NCBI GenBank assembly: GCA_910587035.1
Contig: CAJUMQ010000003.1
Coordinates: 1-64,000 of the forward strand
DNA from: an uncultured Desulfovibrio sp.
GTDB lineage: Bacteria; Desulfobacterota; Desulfovibrionia; Desulfovibrionales; Desulfovibrionaceae
Direction of reading: 5' to 3'
DNA: 64,000 bases
The notes under the pieces are model-generated. The model had not been told where the DNA came from, searched no databases, and saw only the letters and a program-made list of their open reading frames with translations. The stretch's first letter is position 1, and each line of letters opens with the position of its first letter. Positions 8,778 through 16,350 of the stretch are shown here, piece by piece. Both the position numbers and the translations under genes were made by a program.

Positions 8778-10370
8778 TTATTCGTCGCCTTCCCATTTGA
8801 TGAAGCCAGGCTGCACATTGGCCATGGCATTGACTATCAATTCCACAAGGCCGCCATAGGCGAAGCTGTTTTTGGAATAGAGGTCATTATGCTCGAGCAG
8901 CTCGCGGATCTGGCCCTTGCAGTTGGAGCATGGGGCGCAGATATATTTTTTGGTCTCGGGGCCAAGGCATTCCTTGAAGGCCTCGCTGATCTGCCACAGC
9001 TTTTTCCTGCCGGAGATGTTGCCGCGCCATTCATCTATATTGTTGCGGGTCATGATGGCGAAGCCGGAGCCGCCGCCGCAGCAGAAGTTGTGCACGCCAT
9101 TGCAGGGCATTTCGCGGAATTTTGGCGCAATCTTGTGCAAAATGTCGCGCTGGGGCTTGACTATGCCCATGAGGCGCACGGCATTGCAGGGATCATGCAG
9201 GGTGACGGGGAAATCATTGCGGGAGGGATCGAGCTTGAGCCTGCCCCCAAGAACTATGTCGCGCAGGGTGACATAGCAGCTCTCGCGGGGAACCTGGAGC
9301 TCATAGGGGATAATGCGATCCGCAAGGACAGTTATGGCCTTGTGGGCATGGCCGCACTCGCCAACGACTATCTTTTTTACTCCCAGCTCCTTGGCCGCCT
9401 TCATGTGGTCAAGGGCAATGCGGGCCAGCTGGGCGTCATCATAGAACACGCCATAATTGACACCGTCATAGGCCACGGACTTGCTGGAAAGTGTCCAGGA
9501 CAGGCCGGCCTCCTGGAAAATCAGGGAAAAGGCCGCGATGTTTTCCGGCCACGCCATGATTTCGCCGGCATTGTGCAGAAGCATGATGTCGGCGCCCTGC
9601 ACGTCAAAGGGTGTGGTGATGCCCACGCCGGTGATTTCGGAATAGTCCTCATCGATGAATTCCACATTCTCGCGCACCACATCCGGGGTCATGCCTGTGG
9701 AGGACCCTACCTTCATCTGGTTCATGGTGCCCTTGTCGTGAAGCTCGCGGGGATGAATGCCCAGCTCCTGACTGAAGAGCTTGCGGATTTCACGGGCGAT
9801 GAGGCCATTGTCAACGCCAATGGGGCAGGTCTGGGCGCAACGGCGGCAGACATTGCAGCGGTAGGCCAGCTCACCCAGGCGGGCGACTGTCTTCCAGTTG
9901 AGATCCATGTCGCCATAACGCCATTTGGCGAATGGCTCCTTTTTCACATACTGGTGATAGATGCGCCGGAATATTTCGGAGCGGTAGTTTGGCCTGTACA
10001 TTTCATTGTGGCCGGACATTTCCCACAAATGGCAGGCTTCTGAACAGGAGTTGCACTGCACGCAGTTTTCCACGCTGCTTTCGAGCATGGGCAGGCATGT
10101 CCAGTTGTCCTCCGTGGAGAAGAGCTTGCGCATGCCGTTGATGAACTTGTTTACAAGCTCCTCTTCTTCCTCAATATTTTTTGGCTTGGGAATATTGAGC
10201 ACACAGACATCATCGAGAATGCATGCCACATTTTCCTTCTGCTCTTCGGTAAAGGGTTTCCAGGGCATGGGCTTGATGTCCAGAGGGAGCTTTGGCAGGG
10301 CATTGACATCAATGCTCACCATCTGCCCTTCGACAGTGGAAACATCCTTGATTTGCAAATCATCTTTCAT
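8778..10370 (-). CDS. TmcB/HdrD-like iron-sulfur protein of a respiratory membrane complex
   Basis: A 530-residue cytoplasmic electron-transfer subunit of the HdrD/DsrK/TmcB family. Two [4Fe-4S] ferredoxin motifs are visible: Cys103-106-109-113 (CVQCNSCSEAC) and Cys172-175-178-182 (CNVCRRCAQTC). The C-terminal half has CCG-type motifs, including NFCCGGGSGF and CAPCSNCKGQ, which in this family hold the noncubane [4Fe-4S] site. It should exchange electrons with the cytochrome b encoded 135 nt upstream and, through it, with the quinone pool or a periplasmic cytochrome c. Best fit by overall look is TmcB or OhcB of Desulfovibrio; DsrK is the main alternative. AGGAG before the ATG sets the start. 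No cytochrome c gene is adjacent. Confidence 0.85.
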   Translation of the reverse strand: MKDDLQIKDVSTVEGQMVSIDVNALPKLPLDIKPMPWKPFTEEQKENVACILDDVCVLNIPKPKNIEEEEELVNKFINGMRKLFSTEDNWTCLPMLESSVENCVQCNSCSEACHLWEMSGHNEMYRPNYRSEIFRRIYHQYVKKEPFAKWRYGDMDLNWKTVARLGELAYRCNVCRRCAQTCPIGVDNGLIAREIRKLFSQELGIHPRELHDKGTMNQMKVGSSTGMTPDVVRENVEFIDEDYSEITGVGITTPFDVQGADIMLLHNAGEIMAWPENIAAFSLIFQEAGLSWTLSSKSVAYDGVNYGVFYDDAQLARIALDHMKAAKELGVKKIVVGECGHAHKAITVLADRIIPYELQVPRESCYVTLRDIVLGGRLKLDPSRNDFPVTLHDPCNAVRLMGIVKPQRDILHKIAPKFREMPCNGVHNFCCGGGSGFAIMTRNNIDEWRGNISGRKKLWQISEAFKECLGPETKKYICAPCSNCKGQIRELLEHNDLYSKNSFAYGGLVELIVNAMANVQPGFIKWEGDE

Positions 10371-10505
10371 AATTTGAATCTCCTGGACGGCCGGTGAATT
10401 GTCCGCACCGCGATCCCGTTCTCCGGGGCGGCCAGAGGGCGGGCATTGTCATTAAGTCCGCCTTGGGCCGTATGGTTTTAAATTTTTTGGCATTCCCGCC
10501 TGTGG

Positions 10506-11444
10506 CTAATCCTGTTTGGGCGCGGCAGGATTTGTCGCTGCCACATCAGCCCAGTTGTGGGGCTTGCCGCCATCATTGATGTGATCCGCAGACCAGTCCA
10601 CATTGTAACGGAGAACCTCGCCGATGGTTTCGCGATTCTTCTCGCTGTATACGGTGGACGTGTCCCCCCAGCGGATATCATGATACATGAAATATTTTAT
10701 GAGCAGATGCCTCATGTTGGTGACAGGGATCCAGATCAGCACCACAAACCCGCAAAGCATGCTCAGCACAAACCAGGTGCTGCCCAGAGGCTTGAAGCTG
10801 GCCGTGAAGAGATTGTAAATGAATTTGCTGGCGATCTCGTAATAGGATGGATTGAAAGCCCAGGCGCCAAGGGTGAACAGGGCAAAAAGCACAAAGGCCC
10901 CAAGGTTGAAATACTGTTCGGGCGTTGTGTACCTGTTCAGGCCCTTGTCATTTATTCTGCGCAGGATAAGCGCTATGCCGCCGCCTGCGATGCAGAAGGC
11001 GCCGCAAACCGAGATGGCATTGATCACATTGCCGACAAACACCAGAAAGCCGTTGTGGGGCGAAACGCCAAAAAGCTGCAGAATGACAGCGAAAACAAGC
11101 AGCATTGTGCCGCCCATGAGCAGATACAGTCCCACATGGAAGGGATAGGTGCGTATCCACAGTTTGGGATTGTTCTCATATGTGGAATGGAGGCACAGGA
11201 TTTCGATCACCATCTCCTTGATATCCATCCAGTGATCCACATGGCGGGGCTTCTGCCACCAGTTGGTGTCCTCCATGTAGCTGCCGCCATAGGCGTAGCG
11301 TTTTGGACCCTCATGGGGAATGGGATAAAGCTCCCAGCGGATGTGCATGGGGCTGGCCTTGATATAGGTGCGGATTTTAAGCGCCGCAAGGCATGCAAAA
11401 CCTATTACGGCCAGATAGCCCAGAATGTAGAAAAGAGTGTACAT
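10506..11444 (-). CDS. TmcC-like cytochrome b membrane subunit
   Basis: A 312-residue integral membrane protein of the nitrate reductase gamma/TmcC/DsrM type. It has an N-terminal helix (FYILGYLAVIGFACLAALKI), a soluble stretch with several His residues (RHVDHWMDIKEMVIEIL), and four further hydrophobic segments including YPFHVGLYLLMGGTMLLVFAVIL and WFVLSMLCGFVVLIWIPVTNMRHLLIKYF, whose His residues are candidate haem b ligands. It would anchor the HdrD-like subunit encoded next and pass electrons across the membrane. The frame opens at 11492, but GGAG lies 6 nt before the ATG at 11444, so I start there. It is first in the two-gene minus-strand unit. Confidence 0.82.
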   Translation of the reverse strand: MYTLFYILGYLAVIGFACLAALKIRTYIKASPMHIRWELYPIPHEGPKRYAYGGSYMEDTNWWQKPRHVDHWMDIKEMVIEILCLHSTYENNPKLWIRTYPFHVGLYLLMGGTMLLVFAVILQLFGVSPHNGFLVFVGNVINAISVCGAFCIAGGGIALILRRINDKGLNRYTTPEQYFNLGAFVLFALFTLGAWAFNPSYYEIASKFIYNLFTASFKPLGSTWFVLSMLCGFVVLIWIPVTNMRHLLIKYFMYHDIRWGDTSTVYSEKNRETIGEVLRYNVDWSADHINDGGKPHNWADVAATNPAAPKQD

Positions 11445-11740
11445 GAAATTCTCCATTGAGCGGCCAATACCGCCTGACCAGCTCAGCTTCATGATGCCCG
11501 AGCATCAAATTCACAGGATAAAGACCCAAACCTCGCAGGCTGCCCCCACAGCCCCGCGCTGCCATCCGGCGCGCAACGCGGCCAAAGACGGGACAATGGC
11601 GGCGCCTCCAGAACAATCTGGTCCGGATTCGGGTGATTGTTCTGCTTGTATTAATCCAGCATTGCATTAAATATGAAAAAAGTGAAGCGGCAATCTGACA
11701 AAAATTGGCTCGTTCCGCCAGAACATTCAGGGAGGCGCCC

Positions 11741-12667
11741 ATGGCAGACATTAAACTGTTCCGATTTTCCGATGCCGGAGTGGTGGAGCTTGCCCCGCGG
11801 ACCGGTATTGATGAAAAAAGCCTGCACAATCTGCTGGAAAAAAATCTTGAAAGTTTCATGGGCATCCGCTTTGTGGCCAGAGAGCACGGCACTGGACGCA
11901 TCCAGCGCGGACATATCGATTCCCTTGGGCTGGATGAGAACAACTGCCCCGTTATTATCGAGTACAAGGTTCGCAATAATGACAATGTCATCAATCAGGG
12001 CCTCTACTATCTCAACTGGCTAATGGATCACAAGGGGGATTTCTGCCATCTGGTGCGTCTCAGGCTTGGCGATGAGGCTGCCAGGAATATCGAGTTCCAG
12101 GGCACCAGGGTCATCTGTGTCGCCCCGGATTTTTCCCGCTATGATGAGCAGGCTGTTTTGCAGATTGGCCGCAATGTGGAGCTGGTGCGCTACAGGTATT
12201 ATGATTCGGATCTCATCCTCCTGGAGCTTTTAAATACGGCAATATCGCCTTTTGAAGAGGATTGCAGCCGCAGTGGCGAGGATTGCGGAGAGAATGGACA
12301 GCCAAATGTGGGTATGCCCCATGCCCTGCAGGAGCGGCTGCGTGGCATGAGCGGGGAGCTCGAGGAGATATATCTGGATCTGCTGGCATTTGCAGAGAAT
12401 CTTGGCGAGGACGTGAGCATCCGTTTCTTGAAACACTATGTCGCCATGGTTCGATTCAGAAATTTTGCCAGCATACAGCCCCTTAAAAGCGCCATAAAAC
12501 TGTGGCTAAACCTTGATCCTGCCACAGTTGGCCTTGAAGAGGGATTTAGCAGGGATGTCACCGGCATTGGCCACCACTCCACCGGCAACCTGGAAATTGA
12601 CATTCACAACCGCGCAGATCTGGAAAAGGCCATGCCCTTTATGGAGCTGGCCTATCAGCGCAATTAG
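11741..12667 (+). CDS. PD-(D/E)XK nuclease-like protein with C-terminal DUF5655
   Basis: A 308-residue protein. The N-terminal domain has the pattern of NucS/DUF91-like restriction-fold nucleases: GHIDSLGLDE with Asp60, then PVIIEYKVRNN with Glu74-x-Lys76, so the core D...ExK catalytic triad is present, followed by NVINQGLYYLNWL. The C-terminal third (about residues 205-308) matches the DUF5655 pattern seen after this domain, ending in the ADLEKAMPFMELAY segment. Proteins of this type are widespread, mostly single-gene and uncharacterised; DNA binding or cleavage is plausible but unproven. GGAGG at 11731 fixes the start. It is divergent from the Tmc-like operon and convergent with cbiL, so it appears to be a stand-alone gene. 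Confidence 0.8.
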   Translation: MADIKLFRFSDAGVVELAPRTGIDEKSLHNLLEKNLESFMGIRFVAREHGTGRIQRGHIDSLGLDENNCPVIIEYKVRNNDNVINQGLYYLNWLMDHKGDFCHLVRLRLGDEAARNIEFQGTRVICVAPDFSRYDEQAVLQIGRNVELVRYRYYDSDLILLELLNTAISPFEEDCSRSGEDCGENGQPNVGMPHALQERLRGMSGELEEIYLDLLAFAENLGEDVSIRFLKHYVAMVRFRNFASIQPLKSAIKLWLNLDPATVGLEEGFSRDVTGIGHHSTGNLEIDIHNRADLEKAMPFMELAYQRN

Positions 12668-12694
12668 GAATGTATTCCAGATGCCGCATGAAGC

Positions 12695-13408
12695 TCAGGA
12701 TTCTCCCCCTGGCGGGGGGCTGATCAGCAGGGACATGTAGGGCAGTTTAAGGCCAGGTTCAAGGCCCATGTCAACTTTTTCGTCAGGCTTTTCAATATTG
12801 CTTGCAAGAATTGCTTCCCCGGCGCGTCCATTCTGCCGCATGGCCCTGTAAATGGCCTGATAATTCCTGTAGACTTTCAAAACAACTGCGCAGGAATCGT
12901 CTGCCAGTTCCCTGCCAAGCTCTTTTTCCGGAAGGATTCCGGGGATTATCTTCAGGATTTCGGTGGATTCACACAAAATCCTGCCGGTTTTCGCCGCGGC
13001 GGCCTGAAAGGAGGTGATGCCGGGCACAATGTCAATCTTCACATCCGGCCGCATGGCCAGCATGGCCCGATACAGATAGCCAAAGGTGCTGTAGATCAGC
13101 GGATCGCCAATGGTGAGAAAGGCCGCGTCCTCCACCTGCTCCAGTATTTCCAGGGCTGTGTCGGCCGCCTTGCGCCATGCCGCCTCGAGTTCCCGGCTGT
13201 CCCTTGTCATTGGAAAATCCAGTTTTACAATGCGCGCCTCTGGCCTGATCCAGTCTCTGGCGATCTCAAGGCATGCGGAATAGCTGTTGGCCGTGGAGGA
13301 TGCCGCGAGAATGGCATCAGCATTTTTGAGAATATCTACCGCCCGCAAAGTGAGCAGATCCGGGGCGCCCGGCCCGGCTCCAATGGCATGAAGAGTGCCG
13401 CAAGCCAT
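12695..13408 (-). CDS. cbiL: Precorrin-2/cobalt-factor II C20-methyltransferase
   Basis: A 237-residue tetrapyrrole methylase of the CobI/CbiL type. It moves a methyl group from SAM to C20 of (cobalt-)precorrin-2 in corrin ring synthesis. The N-terminal LHAIGAGPGAPDLLTLRAVDIL is the signature loop of the family; FLTIGDPLIYSTFGYLYRAM is the second SAM-site motif; DIVPGITSFQAAAAKTG is the conserved third region. Its ATG follows the TAG stop of the substrate-binding protein gene with no gap, so translation is probably coupled. This tie to an ABC importer suggests the transporter brings in corrinoid or cobalt/iron for the pathway. Anaerobic (CbiL) rather than aerobic (CobI) use is inferred from the likely lifestyle. 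Confidence 0.92.
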   Translation of the reverse strand: MACGTLHAIGAGPGAPDLLTLRAVDILKNADAILAASSTANSYSACLEIARDWIRPEARIVKLDFPMTRDSRELEAAWRKAADTALEILEQVEDAAFLTIGDPLIYSTFGYLYRAMLAMRPDVKIDIVPGITSFQAAAAKTGRILCESTEILKIIPGILPEKELGRELADDSCAVVLKVYRNYQAIYRAMRQNGRAGEAILASNIEKPDEKVDMGLEPGLKLPYMSLLISPPPGGES

Positions 13409-14350
13409 CTATTGCCCCTCCTTCAAATCGCCATGCAGCAGTCGATGCAGTTCCACGGCCGCCTCAACACTGGAAGGCCCCGGCCTGGCAAACCTTTTTT
13501 CATCCACAATGAGAATATTGCCGGACTTGACTGCGCGCAAGGTCCTGTAATGGCGTCTCTTCGCAATATCTCCAGGATCGGGATTCATGGGGCCGCGCTG
13601 GGCCATGTAGAAATCCGGATCCAGGCCCAGCAGTTCCTCTTCATTGATGCGGGCGAATCTTTTGGCAGTCCGCACCACATTCTCCCCCCCTGCTGCACTG
13701 ATAATGTCATTGACAATGCCCTTTTGCCCGGCGGCCAGCAAATTGGGATAACGGGCCTCATAAAAAACCCTTATTTTTTTGCAGGGCTGAGTTTCCTTGC
13801 CCAGAGACGAGAGCATTTTTTGCCATTCCGAGACCAGAGCCTCGGCCTCTCTTTCCCTTCCGGCAAGCATCCCTATCCGTCTGGTTGCTGAAAACAGCTG
13901 TGGGAATGAATTCATTTCAAACTCGGCCACATTCATGCCCAGCTTGCGCAAGGCGTCAACCTCTCTGGCAGCCTCGCTTCGGCCCTTCATTTGCAGCACA
14001 AGGTCCGGCTCAAGAGCTGCCACCAGCTCAATATTGGGTCTCATATGCGTGCCAGTGGCAGGCAGGGTGGTCAAGGCTGGATTGCCATCATCCGCGGCAG
14101 TGCGAGAGATCAGAAGATCACCGGCCCCCAGAGCCAGCAGGATGTCGGCAAAGCCGCCATAAAGTGGCGCAATCCTTCGAGCCGGTGCATCAAGATTTAT
14201 GGGGTGACCGGAATCATCCACCACTTCCATGGCTACGCCAAAGTCAGGTGCCGCGCAAAGATTTGCCAAAAGCATCAAGATGGCAATAAGCCTGGGGCAG
14301 CCCCAGGTCTGGATGCGACAGAATGCCCATGGGGAGATCGTAAAGCGCAC
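13409..14350 (-). CDS. BtuF/FecB-like periplasmic substrate-binding protein
   Basis: A 313-residue class III (helical backbone) ABC solute-binding protein for corrinoids, haem or ferric siderophores. The N-terminal hydrophobic stretch (CPRLIAILMLLANLCAA) is a signal peptide. Mature features are the start MEVVDDSGHPINLDAPARRI, then APLYGGFADILLALGAGDLLI and ELVAALEPDLVLQ, a series typical of TroA/BtuF folds. The start is a GTG at 14350 with AAGGA 7 nt upstream, which places 107 nt of the gene inside the 3' end of the ATPase gene in another frame. That is a long overlap, but the ribosome site supports it. Next gene downstream is cbiL, so a cobalamin or cobinamide ligand is favoured. Confidence 0.85.
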   Translation of the reverse strand: MRFTISPWAFCRIQTWGCPRLIAILMLLANLCAAPDFGVAMEVVDDSGHPINLDAPARRIAPLYGGFADILLALGAGDLLISRTAADDGNPALTTLPATGTHMRPNIELVAALEPDLVLQMKGRSEAAREVDALRKLGMNVAEFEMNSFPQLFSATRRIGMLAGREREAEALVSEWQKMLSSLGKETQPCKKIRVFYEARYPNLLAAGQKGIVNDIISAAGGENVVRTAKRFARINEEELLGLDPDFYMAQRGPMNPDPGDIAKRRHYRTLRAVKSGNILIVDEKRFARPGPSSVEAAVELHRLLHGDLKEGQ

Positions 14351-15059
14351 TTAAATTTCCTTCATTAAAAACTTTTGCGCCACTGCCAGAAAAAAGCACC
14401 CTGCCATTTTTCAGGCCAGTGATCATGTCAGCATAGATGGCGGCAAGATTGTATTCGTGCATTGTAATGATAATGCAGAAGCCACCGGCCGCCTTTTGCG
14501 CCAGCAGACGCAATATTTCAATGGCCCTGGCCGGGTCAAGACCAGAACAAATCTCATCCAGCAGCAATGTTGGCTTCGGCTCACCCCACACCTGCGCCAG
14601 AGCCCTGGCCAGGAGCGCCCGCTTCCATTCGCCGCCGGAAAGGGTTTCCACCTTTCTGCCGGCATGATCCAGCATGTCCGTGGCAGCCAGAGCATCCCGG
14701 CCGCACTGGTAGTCCCTGGCTGCATAAAGGCCCCCGGCCCCAAGCCAGGCAAAACGGCCCAGCATGGCCATCTGGAGCACAGTAAGTCCCGCCGGCACTT
14801 CCGGAGACTGGGACACGGCAGCCATTTTCCTGGCCAGCCATTTGCGATCAACTCCGGCGAGGGAGCATCCATCCACATATACCTGGCCCGCAGTGGGCTG
14901 CAGCCTGCCGGACAGCGCACGCAGGAAGGTAGTCTTGCCGCTGCCATTGGGACCGATGATCGCATGCATGCCGCAAGCGGAAAAATCGAGATTTATGGAA
15001 TGCAGGACCTCTCGGCCCCTGTAGCAGACGCAAACGCCCGCAGCACTTGGGGCGCTCAT
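14244..15059 (-). CDS. ABC transporter ATP-binding protein (BtuD/FecE type)
   Basis: A 271-residue ABC ATPase. Walker A is GPNGSGKTT (about residues 36-44), the Q-loop follows AAVSQ, the signature is LSGGEWKRALLARALAQ, Walker B is LLLDEICSGLDPA, and the H-loop is TMHEYN. It energises uptake through the FecCD permease encoded upstream. The open frame begins at 15338, but the true start is the ATG at 15059, which overlaps the permease stop as ATGA. The signature has EW in place of the usual EQ/ER after LSGG. Its C-terminal coding part is overlapped by the binding-protein gene. Confidence 0.92.
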   Translation of the reverse strand: MSAPSAAGVCVCYRGREVLHSINLDFSACGMHAIIGPNGSGKTTFLRALSGRLQPTAGQVYVDGCSLAGVDRKWLARKMAAVSQSPEVPAGLTVLQMAMLGRFAWLGAGGLYAARDYQCGRDALAATDMLDHAGRKVETLSGGEWKRALLARALAQVWGEPKPTLLLDEICSGLDPARAIEILRLLAQKAAGGFCIIITMHEYNLAAIYADMITGLKNGRVLFSGSGAKVFNEGNLSALYDLPMGILSHPDLGLPQAYCHLDAFGKSLRGT

Positions 15060-16117
15060 TTTCTTTTCCAGACCAGAAAGGCAAAAAAAGGCCCCCCCAC
15101 AAGCGCCGTGACGACGCCCACGGGGAGCTCCTGGCCTCCATCCAGAACGCTCCTGGCAAGACAATCGGCCAGAAGCAGAAAAAGACCACCGGCAAAGAAA
15201 ACCCCTGCCAGCAGGGGCCCATGGCATGGACCGAACAGCATGCGCAGCATATGCGGCACCACAAGGCCCACAAAACCTATTATTCCGCAGGTGGCTACAC
15301 AGCCGGCAGTCATGCAGCTGGCAGCGGCAAGCAGCCACAATCTGGAGGCGCCTGGGTTCATGCCCAGGCTGGCAGCCTCCTCATCGCCAAGAAGCAGCGC
15401 ATCCAGCCTGCGCCATAAGAGAGCGCAAACCAGCAGCCCGGGAATGGCGAGGGCCACAAGGATGGGCAGAGAGTCAAAGGTTATTCCCTGCAGTGAGCCC
15501 ATAAGCCAGAAGACAATGCTTGTGACCGATTCCTCGTTTAACGCCTTTACCAGGGCCACCAGGGCTCCCATGAATGCGGCAACGGCTATGCCTGCCAGGA
15601 TGACAGTCTCCCGGCCAAAACGGCCGCCGCCCCGGCCAAGCAGCAGCGCGGCTGCCAATGCCATGAGGGCACCAGCCAGGGCGGATGTGGAAATAAGCGC
15701 CCCCTGCCCCAGGCCAATCCAGACGAAATACGGCTGCCAGGCGATGGCCAGGCTTGCGCCACAGGCCGCGCCAGCGGAAATCCCCAGGGTAAAGGGATCG
15801 GCCAAGGGATTGCGCAAGCCACCCTGCAAAGTTACGCCAGCGACACCAAGCAGTCCGCCGCAGACCAGAGCCGCGCAGGTCCTGGCAAGGCGAATCTCGC
15901 CCACCACCAGCATGGCTGTTTCATTGCCGTAAGCCCCTGGCGCAAAACCCAGAAAACGACATAACATGGCCAGGGTATCGGCAAAGGGCAGCGGATATGG
16001 TCCAAAAAGACAGGCCATGGGAATTGCCGCCAGCCACACAAGGACCAGACAGGCAAAAAGCAGGACAGGGCGGGTCCGGCTCCCCGCATTGCTGGAAAAT
16101 GGAATAAATGGAATCAA
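15056..16117 (-). CDS. FecCD-type permease of the corrinoid/iron ABC transporter
   Basis: A polytopic permease of the BtuC/FecCD family with about ten membrane helices. Family motifs are GVTLQGGLRNPLADPFTLGISAGA, then LWLLAAASCMTAGCVATCGIIGFVGLVVPHM, the highly conserved cytoplasmic loop region that contacts the ATPase. It forms the transmembrane channel for the adjacent binding protein and ATPase. The frame is open from a TTG at 16174. An ATG at 16147 has no visible ribosome site and lies in a perfect palindrome, whereas a TTG at 16117 follows AAGGA by 7 nt, so I use 16117 while noting the doubt. It heads the four-gene operon ending in cbiL. Confidence 0.88.
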   Translation of the reverse strand: MIPFIPFSSNAGSRTRPVLLFACLVLVWLAAIPMACLFGPYPLPFADTLAMLCRFLGFAPGAYGNETAMLVVGEIRLARTCAALVCGGLLGVAGVTLQGGLRNPLADPFTLGISAGAACGASLAIAWQPYFVWIGLGQGALISTSALAGALMALAAALLLGRGGGRFGRETVILAGIAVAAFMGALVALVKALNEESVTSIVFWLMGSLQGITFDSLPILVALAIPGLLVCALLWRRLDALLLGDEEAASLGMNPGASRLWLLAAASCMTAGCVATCGIIGFVGLVVPHMLRMLFGPCHGPLLAGVFFAGGLFLLLADCLARSVLDGGQELPVGVVTALVGGPFFAFLVWKRK

Positions 16118-16132
16118 GAAGACATCCTTTTT

Positions 16133-16148
16133 AATGACCCGGGTCATT
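16133..16148. promoter_or_regulatory. Perfect 16-bp palindrome in the leader of the ABC transporter operon
   Basis: AATGACCCGGGTCATT reads the same on both strands. It lies directly upstream of the ribosome site AAGGA that serves the proposed TTG start, and downstream of a TTGACA on the minus strand, a suitable place for a repressor site. It does not resemble the Fur or NikR consensus. Confidence 0.4.
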
Positions 16149-16224
16149 TTTATGAATATTGCACATTTTGTCAAAAAAAGAGGCTACCTCTGTGAATTTA
16201 ATCTCAAATTGACAGTATCATATC

Positions 16225-16253
16225 TTGAAATTGGCAAGGTCTTATTGTATCTA
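16225..16253 (+). promoter_or_regulatory. Possible sigma-70 promoter of the sulfate exporter gene
   Basis: TTGAAA and TATCTA are separated by 17 nt, about 100 nt upstream of the start codon. The -10 box is only a fair match, so this is tentative. Confidence 0.3.
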
Positions 16254-16295
16254 GTCTTTTCATTCAGTCTGCGCAAAGTAGTTTGCGAATTGGAC

Positions 16296-16320
16296 GGCAA
16301 AACCGGCATGGGCTTTTGCC
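16296..16320 (+). other. Hairpin in the 5' leader of the sulfate exporter gene
   Basis: GGCAAAACC pairs with GGCTTTTGCC (one bulge) around a 5-nt loop, about 20 nt before the ribosome binding site AGGAGG at 16339. It has no T run, so it is not a clear terminator; it may be an mRNA-stabilising or regulatory structure. Confidence 0.35.
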
Positions 16321-16350
16321 TGCGCCAAAAGGATCAATCAGGAGGAAAGG

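Noticed and set aside
8889..10043. Long plus-strand frame over the Tmc-like iron-sulfur gene
   Set aside because: Antisense to a gene with clear Cys motifs. GC bias explains it.
16100..16350. Cobalamin riboswitch upstream of the ABC transporter
   Set aside because: I looked for the GCCACTG-type B12 box and multi-stem layout on the minus strand and did not find it. Only a short palindrome is seen.
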